A DNA stretch of 43,886 bases from Luteolibacter sp. (GTDB taxonomy: Bacteria; Verrucomicrobiota; Verrucomicrobiia; Verrucomicrobiales; Akkermansiaceae): assembly GCA_021298895.1 (NCBI GenBank), contig JAJTHK010000044.1, positions 1-43,886 on the forward strand. Direction: 5' to 3'. Below the pieces are notes generated by a model, which was not told the origin of the DNA, made no database searches, and was given only the letters and a program-made list of their open reading frames with translations. Positions 8,329 to 15,964 of the stretch are shown here, one piece after another. How positions within the stretch are numbered: position 1 is the first letter of the stretch; each line of letters begins with the position of its first letter. A program made the position numbers and the translations under genes.

Positions 8329-9921
8329 ATGCAGATGGTGGAGAACAAAGATAACCCCGAAACACTGAACATCCGTTGCCCGGGTTGTCGATTGCGATTC
8401 TACGTGCCCCCAGAATACATGAATCGAATCGTTGAATGTGGCGGCTGCGACAAACAATTCCGCATCACGGAAGATACGATTGTTCATTCTAAAAAAGTTT
8501 ATCCTAAAGGGAAAAAAGATCTGGAAGCCAATTATTTCCGCCGCATCCCCAACGAATCCATCATAGAGCCGAAAGGCATGCAGACGATTAGCTATGCCGA
8601 TTTCAACCATCCCGAACAACTTGGCCCAACTTCGCCCCAACGCATCATCGCTGGGATTTTTGGAATCGCCATCATACTGCTCGGCGCGCTACTCCTCTTA
8701 ATCGCCTCCAAGCCACAGTCACCACTTGGTGGCATGCCGTTTGATAAACAATTGATTGTCGGCGGTTTCACCTCACTACTCGGCTTCATTTTCCTAGTTT
8801 ACGCAAACCCTGGAGCAAGAATCAAAGCGGGTATCATCGGGTTACTCCTTATAGTAGGCGTGTTTGCTATCCCTATTTACACCAAGCAAAATGCCATCCA
8901 GCCCAATGTAAATCTCAACTCGAATCTACGTTCAGATCCTCTAGAAAATCCAGAGCATACACCGAATCTCACTCAAGAGTTACGCAAACGTTTCATCACC
9001 CAACCTTTGGAAAAAGAGCAAAATCGCCTCGCCCAAAACAGCAGCGGCAAGAAAGCCTATGGTATTTTTCTAACTGGTATGCTGGGACGGAACAAACTCA
9101 ACGCGCGTGATTACCTCGTTCGTGAAACGCTCGCCAATCCATCTTCCCATCCCTATCCAAGAGATGGAAACAATCATCTCATCGTTCTAACAGATATTGA
9201 GATGGACTTCGATCAAGTGGCGGACATTGCTGACAAGCTTGGGAAGGTTACTGAAAGCCATCCCGAAATCAGTGTCATCGTTGTTAAGGTGGATAACGAA
9301 TTATTCGTCGCTGGATCGGCTGAAAAACTTAACGATAAAAGTCACCCGTCTTTCTACGAACTCAACCGCGCTGAACTAGAAAGCATCGACCTCGGACGTG
9401 TCCAACAAGCCGTTGAGCGCCTCGCCGACTCAGATGCTACACTCCTGCGAAGTGATATCAGCTCCGCCCTGATGAATCTCCTTAAGAACCCCACTGTTAC
9501 CTTTCAGGACCCGATTGCGCGCGCGCTTATCAAATGGTGTGACGACCCAGGCCCAGCGGCAGATGCTGGGATTAAAATCCTGAAATCCTATATCTTGAAA
9601 AAAACATCCCCACCTGAACACCTCGTTAGATTGGTCGCAAATCACAAAAACCCCGAGGCGATACCAACCATGGTTGCCATTTGGGAGATGAATCCAGTCA
9701 TTTGGGACAAGGAACTCGTTAAATACGGCTCGCCTCTCGAGCCCTCCATGCTTGAAAAACTCAGATCAGATGAGCCTTCTCTGCGCCATGCCTCAATCAA
9801 AATGCTTACAACTATTGGAACCAGGCAGAGCCTGCCAGAACTCCGCAAAATCCTCACCGAGTCCGACCCAGAGGTCCGGTTGCTCGCCGAGCGCGCCATT
9901 CAACAGATCGAATCCCACTGA
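8329..9921 (+). CDS. Membrane protein with zinc-ribbon N-terminus and HEAT-like C-terminus
   Basis: A 530-residue protein of unknown function. Residues 17-40 form an MJ0042-type zinc ribbon (CPGC and CGGC with a 16-residue gap). Residues about 106-127, 141-159 and 166-184 are three hydrophobic helices. The part after 185 is soluble: a polar linker, a mixed alpha/beta region around 285-345 and, from about 365, helical pairs resembling HEAT/Armadillo repeats, clearest at the end (LRHASIKMLTTIGTRQSLPELRKIL, then EVRLLAERAIQ). ATG 8329 or ATG 8335 may start it. The architecture suggests a membrane-anchored scaffold or sensor. It ends 97 bp before citrate synthase on the same strand, but shared function is not implied. 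Confidence 0.75.
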   Translation: MQMVENKDNPETLNIRCPGCRLRFYVPPEYMNRIVECGGCDKQFRITEDTIVHSKKVYPKGKKDLEANYFRRIPNESIIEPKGMQTISYADFNHPEQLGPTSPQRIIAGIFGIAIILLGALLLLIASKPQSPLGGMPFDKQLIVGGFTSLLGFIFLVYANPGARIKAGIIGLLLIVGVFAIPIYTKQNAIQPNVNLNSNLRSDPLENPEHTPNLTQELRKRFITQPLEKEQNRLAQNSSGKKAYGIFLTGMLGRNKLNARDYLVRETLANPSSHPYPRDGNNHLIVLTDIEMDFDQVADIADKLGKVTESHPEISVIVVKVDNELFVAGSAEKLNDKSHPSFYELNRAELESIDLGRVQQAVERLADSDATLLRSDISSALMNLLKNPTVTFQDPIARALIKWCDDPGPAADAGIKILKSYILKKTSPPEHLVRLVANHKNPEAIPTMVAIWEMNPVIWDKELVKYGSPLEPSMLEKLRSDEPSLRHASIKMLTTIGTRQSLPELRKILTESDPEVRLLAERAIQQIESH

Positions 9922-10017
9922 ACCTTTGTAATTTTACCTGCTATCTTCTCGGATTCTCCCTTGCACCATCGTGCACAAACCGCTTCTTTACCCGCAGTTA
10001 ATTCACCTAATCTTATC

Positions 10018-11148
10018 ATGTCAGAATACGCACGCGGCCTAGAAGGGGTCATCGCAAACGAATCATCACTCAGCAATGTCATTGGAAACATCGGCGAGCT
10101 GAGCTACGTGGGCTATCATATTGATGATCTCGTCGAAAACTGCTGCTATGAGGAAATCATCTTCCTACTGCATCACAACCGCCTTCCAAAACGTGATGAG
10201 CTCGCAACATTTTCGGCAAAACTTCGTAACGACCGCGATCTACCAGCGGCCGTTATCAATTTTTTAAAAACCGCTCCCAAAGATGCGTCACCCATGGACG
10301 TGCTTCGCACAGCTGTCTCCATGTTAGGTTTGTACGACAAACGCGCTACCATTGGCGAACCGAATATCGAAGCCAACTCAGCCATCGCTCTTTCCCTCTG
10401 TGCGAAATCCGCAACCATCGTCGCTGCTTACCATCGCTTCCGCAATGGTCTCGAACTACCTCCGATCCGCACGGATCTCACCGAGGCTCAACATTTCCTC
10501 TACCTCATCAACGGCGAAGTTCCCAGCGACACCGCTGCACGCATCCTTGATGTTGCGCTCATCCTTCATGCCGACCACGGCATGAATGCTTCCACCTTTT
10601 CCGCGCGCGTGACTGTCGCCACCCTTTCCGACATGTATTCCGCGATCACCTCAGCAATTGGAACCCTCAAAGGACCTCTCCATGGTGGTGCAAACGAAGG
10701 CGTCATTCACATGCTCCAAGACATTGGCGATCTCGATAAAGTCGATGCCTTCGTCGAAGGAAAACTGGAGCGTAAGGAAAAAATCATGGGCATTGGTCAC
10801 CGCGTTTATAAAGTTTTAGATCCGCGTGCGCCACACCTTCGCAAACTTGCGATCCAACTCACTGAAGAACTCGGCGAGCCCAAATGGATTAAAATGTCCG
10901 AGCGAATTGCAGAGATTATGCGCGCGCGTAAAGGCCTCGAGGCGAATGTCGATTTCTATTCCGCCACGGTTTATTACTCACTTGGCATTCCCACCGATCT
11001 TTTCACTCCCATCTTCGCAATCTCCCGCACCTCTGGCTGGACAGCCCATGTGCTTGAGCAACTCCGCGACAACCGCCTCTACCGCCCGCTCACTCTTTAC
11101 ACCGGACCAAAAACCCTCAGCCCGGTTCCTCCCATGGAATCGCGCTAA
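10018..11148 (+). CDS. gltA: Citrate synthase
   Basis: Condenses acetyl-CoA and oxaloacetate to citrate, entry to the TCA cycle. The 376-residue product starts at the ATG at 10018 (MSEYARGLEGVIA); a TTG at 9961 would add a non-homologous leader. The catalytic triad is visible: His222 in GPLHGGANE, His261 in IMGIGHRVYK and Asp312 in EANVDFYSA, with HADHGMNAST (His184, His187) and the C-terminal FAISRTSGW. The length and lack of the E. coli N-terminal extension point to the short form found in Gram-positives and many other bacteria, normally not inhibited by NADH; that property is inferred. A 2-methylcitrate synthase role cannot be excluded, but no prp genes are nearby. Confidence 0.94.
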   Translation: MSEYARGLEGVIANESSLSNVIGNIGELSYVGYHIDDLVENCCYEEIIFLLHHNRLPKRDELATFSAKLRNDRDLPAAVINFLKTAPKDASPMDVLRTAVSMLGLYDKRATIGEPNIEANSAIALSLCAKSATIVAAYHRFRNGLELPPIRTDLTEAQHFLYLINGEVPSDTAARILDVALILHADHGMNASTFSARVTVATLSDMYSAITSAIGTLKGPLHGGANEGVIHMLQDIGDLDKVDAFVEGKLERKEKIMGIGHRVYKVLDPRAPHLRKLAIQLTEELGEPKWIKMSERIAEIMRARKGLEANVDFYSATVYYSLGIPTDLFTPIFAISRTSGWTAHVLEQLRDNRLYRPLTLYTGPKTLSPVPPMESR

Positions 11149-11161
11149 AAGAAATTTACTC

Positions 11162-11455
11162 GTGAAAAAATCCGCACTGTTTCTGTTAGCTATTGGACTC
11201 TCGTCTTGTTCCACACCCAAAGCGGCTATCGTTGAAGAAGCGGCTACCGAGAGCGGACCCAATATCGCACTCACTCAATCTGGCATCGCGCCAATTTCTC
11301 AAAAAGCAGCCAAGCCTACCTTGCCGATCGCTCGCAACACGGGCCTGCGCCTACCAGATATGTTAGGACTACCCCAAGATGAGCAACTCCGCTCCGCCCC
11401 GAGCAGCCAAAAAGACGGCAAAGCCACCGTGATTGCTCGCCCGCCGGAGGAGTGA
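11162..11455 (+). CDS. Small predicted lipoprotein
   Basis: A 97-residue product with a lipoprotein signal peptide: Lys-Lys, a hydrophobic run ALFLLAIG, and the lipobox LSSC, giving a modified Cys at about position 16. The mature part is rich in Pro, Ala, Ser and Gln and looks unstructured. It starts with GTG 13 bp after the citrate synthase stop, so it is probably cotranscribed, and it stops 11 bp before the convergent amidase gene. I do not recognise the family. Confidence rests on the clear signal sequence. Confidence 0.7.
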   Translation: MKKSALFLLAIGLSSCSTPKAAIVEEAATESGPNIALTQSGIAPISQKAAKPTLPIARNTGLRLPDMLGLPQDEQLRSAPSSQKDGKATVIARPPEE

Positions 11456-11466
11456 TCTAACAATTT

Positions 11467-12063
11467 TTAATTTGCTCTACGATAGCTTTGAACGCCATCT
11501 GCAATTCCGCGGGCGACTGCATCTCGGAACCAAGCGGTTTTCATGCGACTGCGCTCGTTAGAATTACTAACAAATCCACCTTCAACTAAAACAGCCGGCA
11601 TCTTGGTGTTTCGGATCACGTAGTAACGGGCGTATTTGACCCCACGATCGTTAACTTTCACTCGGCTCATAATGCCTTTGTGCACATCCTTAGCAAGTTG
11701 ATGACTGGGTTGATTGTAATAAAACGTTTCGATACCGCTAACTTGTTGTTTCCAAGTGTAGTTGTAATGGATGCTGATAAAAATCGCGTTGCGGGTTTTG
11801 TTAGCCATTTGCATCCGGCCGGGAAGAGAAACGAAGTAGTCACTGCGACGGGTTAAAATCGTGTTATAACCCATTTTTTTCAAATGAGCCTCGAGACGAA
11901 TCGAAGTGTCTAAAGCGAGGTGTTTTTCGTAAACCCGCCCCCATTGACCGCCTTTATCATGCCCACCATGTCCCGGATCGATGATGACCGTCCGGAAATT
12001 ATACCCGCTCGCAACCAGAGAAAACGCCAGTCCGAGCAAAGCTGTGATGATAGTGCGCTTCAT
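11467..12063 (-). CDS. N-acetylmuramoyl-L-alanine amidase (Amidase_3)
   Basis: A periplasmic zinc amidase that cuts the bond between N-acetylmuramic acid and the stem peptide of peptidoglycan. The 198 residues comprise a signal peptide (about 1-20) followed by one catalytic domain. Visible zinc ligands are His32 in DPGHGGHD, Glu46 in the VYEKH segment and His99 in SIHYN; the catalytic Glu161 sits in LVEGGFVSN. There is no AMIN or LysM domain, so targeting to septum or cell wall must come from elsewhere. The common SIHAN motif reads SIHYN here. Likely roles are cell separation or wall recycling. Confidence 0.9.
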   Translation of the reverse strand: MKRTIITALLGLAFSLVASGYNFRTVIIDPGHGGHDKGGQWGRVYEKHLALDTSIRLEAHLKKMGYNTILTRRSDYFVSLPGRMQMANKTRNAIFISIHYNYTWKQQVSGIETFYYNQPSHQLAKDVHKGIMSRVKVNDRGVKYARYYVIRNTKMPAVLVEGGFVSNSNERSRMKTAWFRDAVARGIADGVQSYRRAN

Positions 12064-12163
12064 GATGCTTAGCTCAAGATGATTAAGATTTGTTGACTAT
12101 TTATTCGGCAGTGTAAAGACATATTCAATGGTTCTAGTCCCGCAAACCATTGAAGTTTCTGAA

Positions 12164-13036
12164 TCAAGGACGATCGGAAATTTTACGAATTTTGGCGCGT
12201 TCTTTGGCAACTGAGACGGGATCATACAAAATGCTGTTAACAACCCTTACCGATCCATCGCCATAAGCCATCATCACAGGGTCTCCTTTGGCGGGAGCTT
12301 GATGAATGTCTCTTTTGACCATTTTCCCATCTGAATCAATTTCGCAATGCACCCACATTGCTGGAGTACTGAGAAACATGACGTGCATGTGCCGTTGGCC
12401 GTCTAAACTAACCATAGGTTTACGCAGCGTAAGCATATCTCCTAATAGAAACGTGCGCAAAGGAACCCCGGAGGCCCCATCTGCGACCTGCGCGTAAATT
12501 TGATTTTTCTGCCCGTTGGAAGAGGTAAGTATCTTCATTTCCCGCGTTCCGGTGACTCTTTTATTATCACTGATGCCGACTTTTTGGCTCCAATAAGTGC
12601 GTCCCGGAATCAGGTTAAACAGAAGTCGATTGGTGGTGGCACTACTGAATCTTTTTTGCGGATCTGTGATGGATGCGAACACGGCAAAATTTCCCTGTGT
12701 GTTTAGGAGAAAATATTCCGTGAGATCGACCTGCTTAGCGAGAGATTCACCCGCTTTGATTTTCATGGCGCCAAAGGTGTTTGGCTTCAAAATCGAGACA
12801 GGATTACCTTGATTATTGGTGACAACAAATGTGAGCCATGGCTGTGCAGTCGATCCTGCAAGAGTAAGTTCTTGGCCAGTGTGGTTGGTCACGATCACTT
12901 CAGCGATCACCGATTCGCCCGCGATGAATTCACGCTTATTGATGCTAATAGAGGTAGCGATCTGCGCATGAACACAGGCACAAGAGAACAGCAGAACCGC
13001 TGAAACATGAAGAGTTTTGAAAGTAGACCGTAACAT
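12164..13036 (-). CDS. Secreted hypothetical protein with Ig-like N-terminal domain
   Basis: A 290-residue protein with a signal peptide (residues 1-24, ending CACVHAQ). Residues about 25-140 form a beta-rich domain (INKREFIAGESVIAEVIVTN, then an aspartate-free beta series) resembling the Ig-like fold of secreted bacterial proteins; residues 145-280 are a second beta-rich region with GRTYWSQKVG and GDGSVRVVNS. No catalytic motif is recognised. The gene is monocistronic, about 100 bp from the amidase on the same strand. Periplasmic or surface location is inferred from the signal peptide only. Confidence 0.65.
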   Translation of the reverse strand: MLRSTFKTLHVSAVLLFSCACVHAQIATSISINKREFIAGESVIAEVIVTNHTGQELTLAGSTAQPWLTFVVTNNQGNPVSILKPNTFGAMKIKAGESLAKQVDLTEYFLLNTQGNFAVFASITDPQKRFSSATTNRLLFNLIPGRTYWSQKVGISDNKRVTGTREMKILTSSNGQKNQIYAQVADGASGVPLRTFLLGDMLTLRKPMVSLDGQRHMHVMFLSTPAMWVHCEIDSDGKMVKRDIHQAPAKGDPVMMAYGDGSVRVVNSILYDPVSVAKERAKIRKISDRP

Positions 13037-13118
13037 TTAGTCAGCAACATAGCGTTACAGATACAGCCGTCAATCTAACGAACTGCATAGAATTACCATT
13101 TCTCTTCGTTTTCTCCTT

Positions 13119-13907
13119 TTATTTGTCGCGTTCTCCTAGCGGGCGGACCCACATATTGCGGAATTCGATAGGGTCGCCATGAAACTGGAGCTTGATCGGC
13201 CCTTTTTCTGGGTGGGTCTCAGGATACTTGGAAAGACTCCGATACCCTGACACACCATGGAAAGCTTCGCCATTTTGCACCACCACGCCGTTGTGAATCA
13301 CGGTCACCTTGGCTGGGGCTTGGAATTTTCCGTCTACATATAAAGGAGGCACGAAAGTGATGTCGTAACTGTTCCACTCGCCCTGAGGAGAGGTGGCGTT
13401 GGCTAACGGTGGCAATTGCCCATAAAGCGAAGCGGCTTGGCCGTCAGGATAGGTTTTATTGTTGTGACTCTGCAATATTTGGACTTCATAAAGTCCCATG
13501 ATGAAAACACCGCTGTTGCCTCCACCCTGGCCGTTCACTTTGCGTTCAGCTGGAAGACGCCATTCAAAATGCATCTGAATGGCACCGAATTCCTCTTTTG
13601 AGGTAATATCTCTGCCCTTTGCAATCATCACTCCGTCACGCACCTCCCATGGCGCGGGTCCGTCTTTGCACTTCCATGCATCGGTGCTTTTCCCATCGAT
13701 CAAAACCACCGCATCGGACGGCGGTTTCACGATCACAGCCCCACCAGCTTCTACCACGCGTGGCTGCGGGCGATCTGGATCATGCACGTGATACGGGGTC
13801 CCGGGAATAATCGGTGTATCTTTGAAACCCGCGGGTTTATCTTGGGCTTGCGCGCTACCAAGAACCAATAAGCACCCACCAAATAATGACCAATTGTTCA
13901 ATTTCAT
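13119..13907 (-). CDS. Secreted DUF1080 protein (3-keto-disaccharide hydrolase family)
   Basis: A 262-residue protein with a signal peptide (1-21, ending GSAQA). The domain from about residue 65 matches the DUF1080 pattern (PF06439): VVLIDGKSTDAWK, PWEVRDGVMIAKG, FGAIQMHFEWRLP, GGGNSGVFIMGLYEVQIL, GEWNSYDITF, and the terminal IKLQFHGDPIEFRNMWVRPL. The fold is a concanavalin-like jelly roll. Some relatives hydrolyse 3-keto-glucosides; others are uncharacterised. These proteins are greatly expanded in Verrucomicrobia and Planctomycetes and suggest carbohydrate handling in the periplasm. Substrate unknown. Confidence 0.85.
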   Translation of the reverse strand: MKLNNWSLFGGCLLVLGSAQAQDKPAGFKDTPIIPGTPYHVHDPDRPQPRVVEAGGAVIVKPPSDAVVLIDGKSTDAWKCKDGPAPWEVRDGVMIAKGRDITSKEEFGAIQMHFEWRLPAERKVNGQGGGNSGVFIMGLYEVQILQSHNNKTYPDGQAASLYGQLPPLANATSPQGEWNSYDITFVPPLYVDGKFQAPAKVTVIHNGVVVQNGEAFHGVSGYRSLSKYPETHPEKGPIKLQFHGDPIEFRNMWVRPLGERDK

Positions 13908-14014
13908 ATCGCATTAAACCGCCATTCATCGCCTAAACTTTCAAGATTCTTTTTTAGACAAATAACGAAAGCAGGTTGCCGCCAGTCCATAACCATGGCT
14001 TATTGCGGCACGCC

Positions 14015-15022
14015 ATGGCCACCTTCACTGCCACTTCGCCTAACAACGATCAGTTTCCCTTCGAACTAGTCCGACCCGACTTGGAAAAAGTCGAGATCGC
14101 AATCCGTGCTCAAGTTCGGGATTTCGACTCCGCGGTTGAGCCCTACATCACTTACATCTGCAACACCGCCGGCAAACGTATCCGCCCTGCGCTGGCGATT
14201 TTGGTCGGCGGCGCAAATGGCGAGGTGACCGAAGACCATCGCAAGATTGGTGTGATTCTCGAACTCATTCACATGGCGACCCTAGTGCATGACGACATCA
14301 TCGATGGTGCCATCGCGCGTCGCTCGATGCCCACAGCAAATGCGAAATGGGGCAATGCGCTCGCGGTATTGCTTGGCGACGCGCTGTTTTCCCATGCGCT
14401 AACTTTGGCAACGGACTTCAACTCCATCGAGATTTGCAAAAAAGTCGGCCAAGCCGCACGTGAAGTTTGCCAGGGTGAAATCATCCAAACTCAAAGGAGA
14501 TTTGATCTGACCTTGTCGAAGAAAGATTATTTCCAAGTCATCGAAATGAAAACCGGAGCGTTATTCGCTGCCGCCACAGGCCTCGCCGCCGCGGTTTCTG
14601 GCTTGAGCGCGGAACAAGAAGCCGCGCTGGCATCCTACGGAATGAAGCTTGGCACCGCATATCAGATTTATGACGACTGCCTGGATCTGGTCGGATCAGA
14701 GGAAATTGTCGGAAAAACCCTGCGCACCGATCTCGCGAAGGGAAAGCTCACACTGCCGATTTTAAACTTGTTAGAAGCTTCTTCCGAACAACAGCGCGAA
14801 GAGATCAATCGTCGTATCCTTGCTGAAGAAGAATTTGATCTACCAACTCTAACAGGTTTTGCTGAATACGACGATGCTCTCGCCCGCGCCGTGAACACCG
14901 CTGTTGAATTGTTAGAAGAATGTCGAAAAGATATCGCCTTCTTATCAGATTCAGCCTACAAAAAAGCTCTGCTTCAGATCACACATTTCCTGGAGTCGCT
15001 GCTGAAAAATTGCAGGAATTGA
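14015..15022 (+). CDS. Polyprenyl diphosphate synthase (octaprenyl type)
   Basis: A trans-prenyltransferase that extends farnesyl diphosphate with isopentenyl diphosphate to make the side chain of a respiratory quinone. The 335-residue chain (ATG at 14015; TTG at 13976 rejected) has GKRIRP at 53-58, the first aspartate-rich motif DDIID at 93-97 in LVHDDIIDGAIARR, and the second, DDCLD, at 220-224. Small residues four to five places before the first motif (Ala88, Thr89) fit a long-chain product of the IspB type, but chain length cannot be fixed from sequence. It faces the HNH gene across a repeat-bearing gap. Confidence 0.9.
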   Translation: MATFTATSPNNDQFPFELVRPDLEKVEIAIRAQVRDFDSAVEPYITYICNTAGKRIRPALAILVGGANGEVTEDHRKIGVILELIHMATLVHDDIIDGAIARRSMPTANAKWGNALAVLLGDALFSHALTLATDFNSIEICKKVGQAAREVCQGEIIQTQRRFDLTLSKKDYFQVIEMKTGALFAAATGLAAAVSGLSAEQEAALASYGMKLGTAYQIYDDCLDLVGSEEIVGKTLRTDLAKGKLTLPILNLLEASSEQQREEINRRILAEEEFDLPTLTGFAEYDDALARAVNTAVELLEECRKDIAFLSDSAYKKALLQITHFLESLLKNCRN

Positions 15023-15044
15023 TAGGCTTTGGTTGCCACAAAAA

Positions 15045-15222
15045 TTTGACCACGGATTGCACGGATTACACAGAATGGTTGTTGCCATAATAACTATCTG
15101 ATTTTGATTGTAATCTTCACTCCGTGAATTGACTCCATTTAATTACGTCCAAGCTAAGACGGCTTCGCCATAACTGAAACTCATAAACATTCGTTCTGCT
15201 TTCTGTGCTCTCCGTGGTTAAA
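15045..15222. repeat. Intergenic CACGGATT-type inverted repeat
   Basis: TTTGACCACGGA at 15045-15056 pairs with TCCGTGGTTAAA at 15211-15222 (11 of 12). The left side continues with the short-period motif GGATTGCACGGATTACACAG. It fills the gap between the convergent polyprenyl synthase and HNH genes. A related CACGAATTTCACGAAT element lies at about 32520. Confidence 0.55.
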
Positions 15223-15235
15223 TTTCTTTTCCCAC

Positions 15236-15844
15236 TCAAGCCGACTTGAGATCCTTGTTCTCAAAATGCAGGAAGTGATCCCAGCTTTCATCACCCAAGC
15301 CATTTTCCTGCAATCCATATAGCGGACGCCAACGTGGAGCGAAAGGCTTTCCTGCAGGGTGCATTCCGGCTTCGTGTGGAAGTTTGTTGGCTTTGCGGGT
15401 GTTGCACTTGACGCACGAGGCCACGATGTTGTCCCAAGTCGTTTTACCGCCCTTGTCGCGTGGAATGACGTGATCCAAGTTCAGCTTGTTCTCAGGTAGA
15501 ACTTTTTCACAATACTGACAGGTAAACTTGTCCCGCAGGAAAACATTACGACGTGTAAACTTCACCTCCAAGCGTGGTAAGCGATCATAAATTCCTAATA
15601 CAATGATTTTAGGAACACGCAACGCAAGCCTCACACTGTGAATCATTTCATCGCAAACCCGTTGCTGCGAATAACCGATCCATGAAATCAAATCGTGAGT
15701 CGTGAATTTTTCATCGCCCTCCACCTGCACAACTTGTGCATGCCCTAAGCAAAGCAAATGCACGGCACGTCGCGCCGAGCAAGTATGAACCGGTTGCCAA
15801 TAACGGTTCAACACCAGCACAGGTAATTCAAGAGGCTCGCTCAT
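15236..15844 (-). CDS. HNH endonuclease family protein
   Basis: A 202-residue protein (ATG at 15844; a TTG five codons upstream is possible). The N-terminal half, starting LPVLVLNRYWQPVHTCSARRAV, is the conserved leader of this stand-alone HNH family. The C-terminal HNH domain has two zinc Cys pairs (C109/C112 in CQYC and C144/C147 in CVKC), the metal/catalytic Asp124-His125 in LDHVIPRDKGG, and Asn139 in TTWDNIVASC. Such proteins are single-copy chromosomal genes in many bacteria and are not tied to phages or restriction systems. The biological role is unknown; nuclease activity is inferred from intact motif residues. Confidence 0.85.
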   Translation of the reverse strand: MSEPLELPVLVLNRYWQPVHTCSARRAVHLLCLGHAQVVQVEGDEKFTTHDLISWIGYSQQRVCDEMIHSVRLALRVPKIIVLGIYDRLPRLEVKFTRRNVFLRDKFTCQYCEKVLPENKLNLDHVIPRDKGGKTTWDNIVASCVKCNTRKANKLPHEAGMHPAGKPFAPRWRPLYGLQENGLGDESWDHFLHFENKDLKSA

Positions 15845-15964
15845 ATCCTTTCCCAGCAAAACGCTGACAAGCTAACAAACCCTCGCGTTCGATCAACCGA
15901 AAAGACACCGAACAGCCACATTCAGCCAAATGTCATGCTGATAATGTCGAAAACCGACCACCCA

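Noticed and set aside
15236-15844. HNH gene as part of a defence or phage module
   Set aside because: Its neighbours are a prenyl synthase and a surface protein, and this HNH family is normally a stand-alone chromosomal gene.
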